DNA of 64,000 nucleotides from Cryptomeria japonica (lineage: Eukaryota; Streptophyta; Pinopsida; Cupressales; Cupressaceae). The notes beneath the pieces were generated by a model that was not told the origin of the DNA, did not search any database, and saw only the letters and a list, made by a program, of their open reading frames with translations. The stretch is from NCBI RefSeq assembly GCF_030272615.1, contig NC_081406.1, positions 472,678,400 through 472,742,399 on the forward strand. Direction: 5' to 3'. A program made the position numbers and the translations under genes. Shown in pieces: positions 49,323-59,346 of this stretch; within the stretch, counting starts at the first letter, position 1, and each line of letters begins with the position of its first letter.

Positions 49323-49999
49323 TCAAGTGACTCCTTTAGGAAACAAAGAGAGGGAAATTCCAAGTTTAGGAAAGTATACTTGAGGTACCCAAGTGGCCTC
49401 AGATTCTGGAAGATGCTGCCACTTGACCAAATGTTCCATATAGGCGGTATGCCTAATCTTCTTGAGGATTCTTGAATCCAATACCTTCTCAGCTTGTAGC
49501 ATAGATGCAAGTGGCAAGGGCAGGTCTGAACATGATTGGGAGACCTCTGAGACTCTACTACATTCCTATGGAAGTGTGCCTTTGTACTGCATCAATTCTG
49601 CAACATTAAATATAGGAGATAAAGCCATGTCCCCGGGTAGATAAAGTTTGTAGGCATTTTGCCCATACTTAGCTAAGACCTTACATGGTCCAATCCTCCT
49701 ATTTGAAGCTTTCTAGGGACACCTTTCTGAAGCCTTTCTTTGTTCAAATGAATTATGACCAAGTCACCTACAACAAATTGAATATCCCTCCTCTTTTCAT
49801 CCACTTTGTCCGTGATTCTTTGAGAGGTGTATAGTAAGGCCTGCCTAACCTGCTCATGAATCTCTTTCATGGACTGAGCCATGTCTACAACATTTCCACT
49901 CTTTTGTTCCATCTTCTCAATATCTCTGAGCTCCAACACACCTCTAGGATGAAGGTTGTAAACTACTTCAAAAGGACTCTTACCGGTTGATCTATTCAC
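49323..49999 (-). pseudogene. Integrase C-terminus and chromodomain
   Basis: Frame 49673-49999 reads MNRSTGKSPFEVVYNLHPRG and VGDLVIIHLNKERLQKG, the GPY/F-type C-terminal integrase module, then breaks. Frame 49323-49517 has KVLDSRILKK and YMEHLVKWQHLPESEATW, a clear chromodomain (aromatic cage region plus the SEATW end). In intact elements it guides integration to heterochromatin. Stops and a frameshift separate the two parts. Confidence 0.85.
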
Positions 50000-50023
50000 A
50001 GTGTCATTGTAGGAAAATTCATC

Positions 50024-50620
50024 TTAATGGATGATTTGATCCCAAGCTTGTCTATACTCCTTTGTCAAACACCTAAGAAGGTTCCCGAGTGTCCTATTTA
50101 CCACCTCCGTTTGGCCGTCCATTTGGGGATGGTAGGCTGATATGAAAGACAAGTTAGTACCCAATATCTGCCATAAAGTTTTCCAAAAATGACCAATGAA
50201 TTTTGCATCTCTATTTGATACTAAACTGATGGGTAAGCCATGAATCCTAGTGAATTCCTTGAAAAAAAAATGAGCAATATGACTAGCATCACGCGTCACC
50301 TTACATGGAATGAAATGGGCCATTTTGCTAAATCTATCTACCACAACATAGATACTATCAAATCCTGATTTGGTCTTGGGTAAACTAACAACAAAGTCCA
50401 TACTTACACATTCCCATGGCCAGTTTGGGATAGGTAAAGGCTGATAGAGTCCAACATTAGAAGAGGTCCCCTTTGCCTTTTGACAAATCACACATTGCTC
50501 CACATATTTTCTGATATCCCTTTGCATCTTTGGCCAATAGTAGAATCTTTGGACAAGTTCCAAAGTCATATTTAACCCAAAATGTCCACTTAAACAATCA
50601 TTATGCTTCTCTTGCATCAA
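50024..50620 (-). pseudogene. Chromovirus integrase core
   Basis: An open frame of 198 residues. The zinc site is His6, His13, Cys43 and Cys46. The core has Asp75 (SMDFVVSLP), Asn136 in VSNRDAKF (50213-50215) where the second catalytic Asp is expected, and Glu172 in DGQTEVVNRT, 35 residues on. The Asp-to-Asn change is a G-to-A transition and would inactivate the enzyme. YYWPKMQRDI and YHPQMDGQTE are otherwise textbook chromovirus signatures. Confidence 0.9.
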
Positions 50621-50627
50621 ATTTCTC

Positions 50628-51403
50628 TCATGGACCCTCTAGGTACACAAAGTTGTCCTCCTTTAAACAAAATACCATCTTGTAAGGTAAAATATGCATA
50701 TTCACCATGAAAATGATTTCTAAACTCTTGACAAACCTTGTAGATGGCAGCGAAGTCTTCACCATCTTGGTATAACCCCTTGAAACTATCCACTCCAATG
50801 CATCAACAACTTTATTGCATTGACCTTTCTTATGTTTAATGGTGAAAGTATATGACTGCAAATACTCTACCCATTTGATATGCCTATGATTCAACTTTTC
50901 TTGTGAGTTGAAATTGTTAGAAACCTTCTACTTAATGCATCAACAACTTTATTGCATTGACCTTTCTTATGTTTAATGGTGAAAGTATAGGATTGCAAAT
51001 AATCTACCCATTTGATATTCTTATGATTCAGCTTTTCTTGTGAGTTGAGGAAACTAAGAGCTTGGTTATCAGTATAAACCACAAATTCCTTAGGTAATAG
51101 ATAATGCCTCCACTTCCTAAGTGATTGTACAAGTGATTATAACTCCAAATCATAGGAATAATACCTTTTCTTGGCATCATTGAGATTTTCACTGAAAAAT
51201 GCAACCGGTCTATTGTCTTGACTTAGAACCGCTCCAACTGCTATGTTGCTTGCATCACATTCTATGGTGAAGAGATTGTCAAAGCTTGGAAGAACAAGTA
51301 CTGGTTGAGTAGCCACCTTTGTCTTCAAAAGATCAAATCCTTTTTGTGCCTCTTTTGTCCATTGAAACTTAGTCTTTATACCCCCTTTGATTGTATCAAG
51401 CAT
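50628..51403 (-). pseudogene. Chromovirus RNase H with internal tandem duplication
   Basis: The frame starts at FQWTKEAQKGFDLLK, has the first catalytic Asp in IECDASNIAVGAVL, then SENLNDAKKRYYSYDLEL and, after a stop, VVYTDNQALSFLNSQEKL with a later Asp. The C-terminal segment (HIKWVEYLQSYTFTIKHKKG) is present twice because of a DNA duplication (50797-50910 and 50934-51047, period 137). The duplication shifts and extends the domain, so the copy is non-functional. Confidence 0.85.
50797..51047 (+). repeat. 137-bp-period duplication inside RNase H
   Basis: AATGCATCAACAACTTTATT starts at 50797 and 50934. Each copy runs about 114 bases to CTTGTGAGTTG, with several differences between them and a 23-base non-duplicated joint. 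Confidence 0.9.
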
Positions 51404-51448
51404 AGGTGCACATATCTCAATGAACCCTCTGATGAACTTCTTGTAAAA

Positions 51449-51960
51449 TTATGCCAAACCATGAAAACTCCTCACTTCACTTGTTGTTTTAGGTGTAGGC
51501 CAACTGATTATGGCTTCCACCTTTGAGGTATCCATCTTCAAATCACCACTTGAGATTACAAACCCAAGATATACCAACTCCTGTTTCATTAATTCACATT
51601 TCTCAAAATTGATAGTTAGTTGATCATCACATAATTTCTTCAATACAATCCCTATATGCTTAAGATGATCATCTTTAAACTTACTAAAAATCAAGATGTC
51701 ATCTAAATAAACAACAACAAATTTACCAATGTAATCCTTGAGTAATTCATTCATGAGTCTCATGAATGTACTAGGGGAATTTGTGAGTCCAAATGACATA
51801 ACAAGCCATTCATAAAGTACTTCTATGGTCTTGAATGTTGTCTTCCATTCATCTCCCTCCTTGATTCTGATTTGGTTGGCCACTCTTGAGGTCTATCTTG
51901 GTAAAATACTCACCACCCCCTAAACAATCCATCAAATCTTCAATTCTTGGAATGGGAAAC
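51449..51960 (-). pseudogene. Chromovirus reverse transcriptase, palm and thumb
   Basis: The frame has [20 protein letters not shown], the catalytic YLDD (residues 59-62 of the frame starting at 51883), [35 protein letters not shown] and [18 protein letters not shown]. The upstream fingers segment (KIDLKSG) lies in another frame after a shift near 51890. It ends in a stop before the RNase H connection. Confidence 0.9.
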
Positions 51961-52022
51961 CTATACCTGATTGTAATCTAGCTGATGGCTCTTGAATCAG
52001 TGCAAAGTCTCCAAGTACCTCC

Positions 52023-52571
52023 CTAATTTGGTGCCAAAACGGTGGGAATTGCACATGGGTTGATGCTCTTCCTTATCAGACCATTGTCCAATAGTTCTTG
52101 GATTTTTTTAACTGCCTCTTTATTTTGCTCTGGTGTCATTTTGTAAGATACCTTATTAGGCAATGAGGCTTCGGGTATGAAGTCCATTTGGTGACTTATG
52201 GCACGTGGAGGAGGCAAGGTTGCAGGTGTTCTATCACTTATGATGTTCTTGAACTGATTTAGTATCTCCTGCACTTCATTGGGAATGCTTTCTTTCTTGT
52301 CCTTGATTTCCTCTTTTGGTTTCACAACAAGAGCAAACCCCACTCCTCCTTCCTTGAGAGTGTTTATGAACTCCTTCTCACCAACTAGTAGCACATTGGA
52401 ACCTTTAGATTTTCCCTCTTCTTGATCTCCTATGGACTGAATTTTATAGGTAATCCCATCTTTTTGAAAAGTATAAGAATTCTTTTCCCCATGGTGTACT
52501 GCTTTCCTATCAAATTGCCAAGGCCTACCTAGGAGTAGGTGGCATGCATCCATTGGCAAGATGTCACACAA
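52023..52571 (-). pseudogene. Chromovirus protease end and RT N-terminus
   Basis: MCDILPMDACHLLLGRPWQF is the conserved protease C-terminal block (LLGRPW). A Lys/Glu-rich linker follows, then HQMDFIPEASLPNKVSYKMT and ELLDNGLIRKSINPCAIPTV, the start of RT. The frame ends in a stop at 52023-52025, before TDSRAI-type sequence. Confidence 0.85.
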
Positions 52572-52649
52572 GATTTTGTCCTTTTAGCCTCCTATAGTGA
52601 ACTCCACCCAAGTTTGTTCATTCACCAAAACATGTCGCCTCTTGTTGAA

Positions 52650-53377
52650 CTAAGTAACCCTATAAGGATCACTATGTGGAATTCTTTGTAGGTTGAGTTT
52701 GCTTACTGTTTCTTCTAACACTATGTTGCCAGTGGAACTTGAATCCACCACTACTCTACACACTTTACCCATGATCTTGCATTTAATCCTAAACAAGGAT
52801 ATTATTTGGCTAGGTTCCTCCTTAACCGATTCTTTGATCAAAACTCTTCTCATCATGATATTCTCTCCAACCTCAAAATCTAAACTCACTTCTAATGTCT
52901 TCACATTTGCTGCATCTTCCTGAATATAATTTACTCTCCTCTCACCTCCTTGGGATGAAGAAGACTTCTCAGGACATCTATAGGTTGGGTGTCCAAGTTG
53001 ATGGCAATTGTAGCACTTCATTGTGGCAAAATAGGACCTTCTTCCTAATCCACTAGACCTTCCTCTACTAGAGTTGCTAGATCCACTTCCTCTATAGCTT
53101 CTCTTGCTATTTGAATCCCCACTCTGCTCTACCAACTTGCATTCCCCTTGGATATTTGGTCTACACTTCTTCCACCATAGCTACCTCTATAACCTCTGCC
53201 ATCTCTTCCCCTACCTCTACCTCTATGGTTTTGCTCTTGCTTCTTTTTACTCTTCTCTTCCACCTTGAGTGCCAATTGATAGCACTTATGGACAGTACTA
53301 GGACACAAAAAACTTAGCTCTTCTTGGATATTCCACCGCAAACCATTCAAGTATGGAGAGAGAGCTTGGTGGATTGA
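52650..53377 (-). pseudogene. Chromovirus gag C-terminus, zinc knuckle and protease active site
   Basis: YLNGLRWNIQEELS and YQLALKVEEKSKKKQ (53377-53240) are the C-terminal retrotransposon-gag helices. An Arg/Gly-rich RGRGRGRDGRGYRG segment follows, then a frameshift. The frame from 53135 has the knuckle CYNCHQLGHPTYRC (Cys41, Cys44, His49, Cys54). The protease motif VVVDSSSTGNIV has Ser in place of the Gly of Asp-Ser-Gly, probably an inactivating change. Everything N-terminal to YLNGL is missing. Confidence 0.85.
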
Positions 53378-53399
53378 GTGGCATGTAGAAAAATGCCAC
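53378..53399. repeat. Small perfect hairpin at the chromovirus/transposon junction
   Basis: GTGGCAT (53378-53384) and ATGCCAC (53393-53399) are perfect inverted repeats around an 8-base loop, exactly where gag homology ends. Confidence 0.8.
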
Positions 53400-54020
53400 G
53401 CGGCGACCTCGTTTGATGGTACAAAATAGCACAATTTCGACACCTTATACCAATGCCAAGGTTATTAAGGTGTTCAATTGACAAGGTTTCGAGTTGGACA
53501 CCCAACTCAATTGTGCTAAATTGATACATCAAAACTATTGCCATAAACATCATTCAATAGATGAAATGTGTAGCATGTAGTTGTTCACAGCTTTGCTCAA
53601 TCATCCCATTACATGTGAATTATACCAACATATCAAACTTCCCTTTCCAACTCGAAACCATCAGACTCTGCAAACCATTCAAGCATTGAATATAAATGTA
53701 ACATATGAAACCATTTGAGACATTCAAACATTGGAGCGCTTGAACTATGCAAACTTATTACGCATTGAATGTACATGTAACCATTGAAAGCATTTGAGTC
53801 ACTCAAACATTGAAACCATTGAAACCCTGCAACCCTCAAAAAATTGAAACTATTGACACATAATAGAGTATTCAAATTGGCAGAAATAGCCAATCATCCA
53901 TTACTTGTATGTCACCAATCAATATGTCTACCATTGTCTCTATTGCATCAATTTCCACACATTGTGTAAGTATCAATAAAAAATGAACAAGAACTATTAT
54001 CCAAAATGTCTTCTTAAACT
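53400..54020. other. Probable 3' flank of the DNA transposon; no gene
   Basis: Contains motifs of the form 'CATT(G/T)GAA(A/G)CC' recurring between 53650 and 53850, giving a loosely repetitive texture. The terminal inverted repeat could not be identified. Confidence 0.4.
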
Positions 54021-56583
54021 TCAATTGAAAAAATGAGGCAAAAAAATTCTTGGCCCTAAGCTTGATGGTCGTGGTGTTGCAATGGGTGCCATGTTCTCGT
54101 CAACATTCATTGACTCATTGGTACTCAATTCAAGTGGCATTGGGCTGCAATATCTGGGGCTGGCACTATATGGTGGCACCCCTGCAATATATTTCAAAGT
54201 ACCAGAAAAAGTAGGTGATGGGGAAGTAGGTGAATAATTCATGCCTGTTGGAAAGTTGGGCAACATTGTGTTAATTAGATCCTGCATAATAGGGTGTTGG
54301 TCGGGAAAGGGCATGGACGGACTGGACTCACTATTCAACAACTTATTTCTTGCCAACTCTTGGACCTGCTCTAAGATTGCCCTTTCCTCAGCCTCGTGTT
54401 CCTTCCTTGCATTATCTCGTTGCAGTTTTTTAATCTTTTCCTTCTTCTTTAATTCCTTCAGCCTTTCCTTTTCTTGCCGCAAGATCGCCTTCTCCTTTCT
54501 CAACAGTGCATTAGTTTCTTTGGCCAACAAAATTGCTACCTTGTTTGCTTTTATTTGCTCTCTCTTTCTTTGTTTCCCCTCCTCTATTTCTCTACTCGTT
54601 GTCTCTGCAAACTCGACACCCTCGACAAACTCATCATAAGCTATCAACTTCCCTTCCCACACCAAACAAATGCCAGTTGAAGCCCCCTATTGCTTCTCTA
54701 GTTCACAATGTGAACGGGAAGCTTTAAGAATCGTGAAAGTGTATTCAGTTGTTGTGATTGAGGTGTCTCACTTACTTGTGACATCGGGCTCTCCTCTTCC
54801 ACATTACAATCTTGTGTTGATTCTTGTGTCAAACCTGCATCATTTCCGTTGTCAGAGTCACCACAATCTAGATAGTAATGCACCATTTCTAGAATGACAC
54901 CTTCTGGTGGTGAAGGAAAGCTAGATGTCCCCCATTCATCTTCGTCTTCCAACTCAACACCGAGATTCACCGCTCCTTCCACCACCCAGGATGGTGCAAT
55001 TCGCTCGGATGGAAGGCCAAGACTCTCGTCCAAAGTGTCAACTACAACTTCATCAATGTTGGTGGCTGCCTATTCCATGTCCACTTGTGCAGTTGAATCC
55101 GTTTGACTACTGGCTGCAATGTTTTTTGCAACCACTTCTGGGAAGACATGGACTCCCGAAAGGATGAGCATGTTTTCAACTACAGATGCATCTTCCACAT
55201 CATTAATATGGAATGTGGTGTTGGGTTGCATGTCTTGGGTGAGGGCATAGGTATTGAGGGGCCATATCCCCATCCTTTTGAATCCCACAACAATGTTTGA
55301 AACGGTCAATGCCTTGGCCAAAGACTTGTTTCTCAATTCTGCGAGTTTGTCCCTCTTGATTTCTAGATTGGGGAACCTTGCTATCCATGTGACTCTTTTC
55401 GATTTGAAGTATGTTTTGAATGGATAGAATACACTCACATCGAGTGGCTGCAATTTGTGAGATGTGTGAGCTGGCAATGTCAACAAGTCTATGCCCAACA
55501 TCCTTGCCTCCTGGATGGTTGGTATTGCAACATGGTTGTCATGGTCGTGGAATATCAACAAGCACATGTTCATTGGTGATACACCCCCAAGGACAAAGTG
55601 CTTGAAGTGGTGCAACCAACTCATGAATAGTTCCTTAGTCATCCATGCATGTTGTTGCGCTGCCATGTAAGCACCAGGTTCACATTTAGCTATGTAATAA
55701 TGCATCTGCCTCTTGCCTTTGAACAGGTAGGACCCTGAAATGCTTTGTTCGGAAGCATTAACTCAACAAAGAATTGTGATCCACTCATGGCTCTTCAGAA
55801 GTATATAAGACACGTTCTGGCTTCCTTTCCTCACAAGCACCCTCATTGCCCCATTTTTGTTGATCATAACTCTTGTTTCATCACAGTTCCAAATGCGCAC
55901 AGGATCATATGAATTAGCAGCATATGCTTTTGACAATGTATCGTAAAAAGAAGAAACCATTGCTGGTCTAAGACACAGTGCCCGGTTTTTGTCGAGTCCT
56001 TCAGTCGTTCGCAAGCTGAGTTCACGATGTCTGGCCTTGAATCCAGACACCATGAGTTTCCAAGCATTCCATCCTTGAAAGGGGTTGGTCTACGCCCATA
56101 AATCTGAGAGACAATTGCCTTCAAGTTTATGATTTCAAGGCCATGATCACAACCAACCATCTCTTGGAACCACTACACAATCTCCTCTTCTTCTTGATAT
56201 GTGAGGATGGTTGGTGGACCTTTCTTGGACGTGATGGTCAGACCACCCAACCATTTTGACAATGTTGCAGTTGGGATGCCCCACTTCCTTGATGCACCCT
56301 GTATGAACATGTCATTATCCTCAACATCTTGGAGTGCACCTTCCATGTCTGTTGCCGGCCATAATTTCTATTGCATTGTTACTTTTCTTGTAGTTGAAGG
56401 TGGACTAGGTTGGTCCACTGTGGTCGGGATAGGACATTCATTTGGATTATTTGCTGCTGGGTGTATAGGGTCTGCTTGGGTCTGAATAGGAGGCAGGGCT
56501 TCTGCTTCAACATTGAAAGTGACACCCTTTTTTTTTTAACGCACCCTTGTGCATGTTGATCTCTTTGAAGCACAACGAGGCAT
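54021..56583 (-). pseudogene. DNA transposase, pogo/CENP-B-like (DDE_1 family)
   Basis: The minus-strand ATG at 56581-56583 opens a basic MPRCASKRSTCTRVR; an A10 run then breaks the frame. A Psq/CENP-B-type helix-turn-helix follows (EGALQDVEDNDMFIQGASRK, GIPTATLSKWLGG), then DNA-binding sequence to about 56053. The DDE_1 core has Asp in WNCDETRV (55880-55882). In the LIFHDHDNHV block, His stands where the second catalytic Asp is expected. PAHTSHKLQPLDVSVFYPFK supplies the third Asp, 35 residues on. The C-terminus (54021-54665) is a long Lys/Glu coiled coil followed by a Pro/Ser tail. Several stops (one a CAG-to-TAG-type change at about 56174) and frameshifts show it is inactive. Terminal repeats and TA duplications were not found. 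Jerky-like domesticated genes share this fold, but the decay argues for a transposon. Confidence 0.8.
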
Positions 56584-57720
56584 CTTGTCTGCACATAACA
56601 ACATGAACATGAATGCTAGCCATGTAAACAACGTTTAATAAATATAGGCCACCATGACTGATATGAATAAGTTCATGTTAGCCATTCAATCTTTTCTGAA
56701 GATTAATATCAGCTATACTCTTTTGAATCCAAATACTCTGAGATCGAACCAACTAACCATGTCATTTTGTAAATCAATGTGTGTTGATCAGTGCCAACAT
56801 TGGTGCTTGATATGGAATGAATGTGCAATTATAGATTGAATGACAACAAGGTGCAACAAGTTAGCGAAGCTTGAACAGTAGGACTATGGTTCCCTTTTAC
56901 GAAACTCAAAATTTCAGCAATTGTTTGATTCTTTTGTGTATTTGACACTTGTATTATTGTTTTTTCTATTGGACACCTATTCCGGTATGGATTAATGGGC
57001 GAAACCTTCTGGGTCTTCTAGATGTGGGGGTGTAGCTAGACTGTGTTCTTTCCAAAGAATTACTTGATTGTATAGACGGGAAGGGGTGCTTGGCTTACAA
57101 TTAGGTTGGATGTATATTTTGGTAAAAATCCATGATGGGATTTGTTCATCCACTACTATACGAAGCAGGCATTGCCAGGACAGGTTTTGAGAGCATTCTC
57201 GGACCTGAGGACCATAGTTTTCTAAGAAAAATCTATTGATATAGTTGGTTTGCCACGATTGGAGGTTGAGTTTGAATAATTTTGAAAAGAAACAAGATCT
57301 TGTGGGGAAGACTAGATCATCATAGGGGTAAGGAGAAAGAAAGAATTGGTCAACATGATGAGCATGCTTGGCTAACCACTCTTGTTGTGCTCGGATTTAG
57401 GGATATGGGATGTTAACAGGGCATTTTGTGGGTGGAATAACAGAGTGTGAGGTGGGGAAAGTTTCATGGAGATAGTTCAAGATTTCATAATCAACATCCT
57501 CTGGAAATAGGGTTTCGACAAGACCTTCACTTTTTAGAATCTCGTGGACCTTGAGATAGTTTTGCCTCTCACATTGATATTTTTTTATAATCTGATAGTG
57601 TTGATCTGTGTTTGACATTTCCACACTCTGTTGTATCCATTGGCGTTGTTTGGAATGTATCATTGTCAATTCGCATCATGGCAAATATTACAAACTTTGC
57701 ATGTGACCTCAAAACATTAC
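56584..57720. other. Transposon 5' flank or spacer; one unassigned minus-strand frame
   Basis: The only frame of note is 57397-57669 (minus, 90 codons), with a Gln-rich start and EILKSEGLVETLFPEDVDYE. It looks protein-like but matches nothing I know. It could be an exon of the transposon or a chance frame. Confidence 0.3.
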
Positions 57721-57949
57721 TTTAATCTGTATATACATACATGGACATTATCATATGTATATGCATACATGTAGAGTAATTGGCATGCATTTCTACATGT
57801 TATTTGAATTCAAATATTAGATTGGTATAGAATTGCTAAACACCTGTACATGTCTGTGAATGCAAATATTGAATTGGTCTGTAATTGCACAGCAAGTCGT
57901 ATGCCATTATATAGATTGATAGACATATATATGTATGAATAGTGATGTA

Positions 57950-58102
57950 TGCAGTCACACACACACACGTAAATACTCTCTCTCTCTCTCTCACACACAC
58001 ACATATACTCACAAACACATATATAGACAAATATGTATTTGACTTTATATATAATCACATATGTGTGTGTATATATATACACACTCATTTGTGTATATAT
58101 AA

Positions 58103-58135
<33 letters not shown>
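57950..58135 (+). repeat. Compound microsatellite (CA)n, (CT)n, (GT)n
   Basis: Runs of ACACAC, CTCTCT, ATATAT and a long GT run (58104-58133). The CA run at the left and the GT run at the right could pair as an imperfect hairpin. Confidence 0.9.
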
Positions 58136-58227
58136 CGTAAAGGTATTAATACATAATTGGAGCCGATTAGATATGTGGACCCCATATGTTGTTAGGAGGG
58201 AACCAACTCAGCTGTATACATGGCAAA

Positions 58228-58438
58228 GGGTGAAAGCTGGCAACCACCTTGTATACAATTGTGCATGTATTAATTGTATACGCATGACAATTGCGAAGGG
58301 TGAAAGCTGGCAGCCACCTCCTATAAAATTGTGCATGTATTAATTGTATACGCATGGCAATTGGGAAATGCTGAAAGGTGGCATCCATATCCTATACAAT
58401 TGTGCATGCATTAATTGTATACGCATGACAATTACGAA
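58228..58438 (+). repeat. Three-copy 70-bp tandem repeat with internal hairpins
   Basis: GGGTGAAAGCTGGCA starts at 58228 and 58298, with a diverged third copy at about 58368. Each unit ends in an imperfect palindrome built from ACAATTGTGCATG and GCATGACAATT around ATTAATTGTAT. Confidence 0.85.
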
Positions 58439-58627
58439 GAGACACATTTATTAATTGGTCAATAAATGAAACAAGACAGCGGTAGAGAATAAATGTGCAG
58501 GCAATTATTAAAAAAGCAGTGAAGTTGCTATTTAATGTGTTGGTGGGATATAGTTTTATTTAGTTAAAAAAACATTTCCTGCATAAATCCAAAAGGTTTG
58601 TATACGTGTGTAGTGTTTGCAGAAGAC

Positions 58628-58900
58628 ATGGAAGCCACCTTCACCCTTTACACAATGAGGCAACAACTAGCCTTTAGGGGCAACATCACCGATAAAAGGT
58701 TGAAGGTTGTATTCATGTTCGGGGATGACAAATTTCTTTGGTACTTGAAATTGTTTCTGGGTGACTGTTTCATGAACACAGATCACCGATACTGGACGAA
58801 TGCGGACATCGTGTTCATGGTGGCAGCTTGGGCTTGGCAGATTGGGAAAAGTTCAGAGAAAGTTAAATGGTTGTTGAAAGAAATTGTGGATGATGACTAG
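58628..58900 (+). CDS. Unrecognised 90-codon ORF
   Basis: ATG at 58628 (MEATFTLYTMRQQLAFRG), stop TAG at 58898-58900. The sequence is mixed and globular-looking, with VVFMFGDDKFLWYLKLFLGD, FMVAAWAWQIG and a charged end (SSEKVKWLLKEIVDDD). The frame continues past the stop as LLNLDELVVTTILGLGFEVP before a second stop, so the original may have been about 115 residues. No known domain is recognised. It lies on the opposite strand to the nearby transposase, 2 kb away, and just after the hairpin array. It might be an accessory gene of the transposon, part of another element, or a decayed host gene. Confidence 0.35.
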   Translation: MEATFTLYTMRQQLAFRGNITDKRLKVVFMFGDDKFLWYLKLFLGDCFMNTDHRYWTNADIVFMVAAWAWQIGKSSEKVKWLLKEIVDDD

Positions 58901-59058
58901 CTGCTCAATCTCGATGAACTTGTCGTAACGACTATTCTAGGGCTAGGGTTTGAAGTGCCTAAGTGACAACCGGGTCATGAGGTTCCTACAATTTTCCCCT
59001 TCATTCTGTGGGAAGTGGGGGTGGACCGCAAGGCAAGGTTTGTTGAAACCACACTCAG

Positions 59059-59346
59059 ATGGACGACGCTGGAGATGTGATTCATGGAGATGAAGGAACA
59101 TCGGGTGGTGCAGGTGAGGCAGGATGTGAGGGAACATCGAGAGGTGCAAGTGAGGTGGGAGGTGAGGGAACGTCGGGAGGTGTAGGTGAGGCAGCAGGAG
59201 AGGGAACGTCGGGAGGTGCAGTTGATGCGGGAGTTGCAGATGACATTGGTTATTGGTACGAAGTACTAGAGGTTCCTGCGGAGTTCGACGACAACGAAGA
59301 CTACGTCCCCTCGCCCAAGCAAAAAAGCGATTGCAGGACTGAATGA
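59059..59346 (+). CDS. Gly/Glu-rich ORF with 36-bp repeats
   Basis: ATG at 59059, stop near 59344. The protein consists of about four 12-residue repeats of the type GTSGGAGEAGCE, then an acidic tail with FDDNEDYVPSPKQK. The DNA repeats every 36 bases from about 59096 to 59225. It may be the disordered C-terminal part of the preceding ORF after frameshifts, or a separate low-complexity frame. No function can be named. Confidence 0.3.
   Translation: MDDAGDVIHGDEGTSGGAGEAGCEGTSRGASEVGGEGTSGGVGEAAGEGTSGGAVDAGVADDIGYWYEVLEVPAEFDDNEDYVPSPKQKSDCRTE

Larger units (their letters stand above)
48347..53377 (-). mobile_element. Chromovirus (Ty3/Gypsy with chromodomain), 5' end missing
   Basis: On the minus strand: C-terminal gag with zinc knuckle, protease, RT, RNase H, integrase with chromodomain, polypurine tract and 3' LTR. 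The chromodomain identifies the chromovirus branch, whose integrases target chromatin marks. Coding homology stops abruptly at about 53377 inside gag, next to a small hairpin and DNA-transposon sequence. No 5' LTR or gag N-terminus is found in the remaining 10 kb. The element was therefore truncated, or the missing part lies outside the window. Stops and frameshifts are frequent. Confidence 0.85.

Noticed and set aside
54241-54727. Plus-strand Ser/Phe/Leu-rich frames
   Set aside because: Antisense to the Lys/Glu coiled coil of the transposase, which automatically gives open Phe/Ser/Leu frames.
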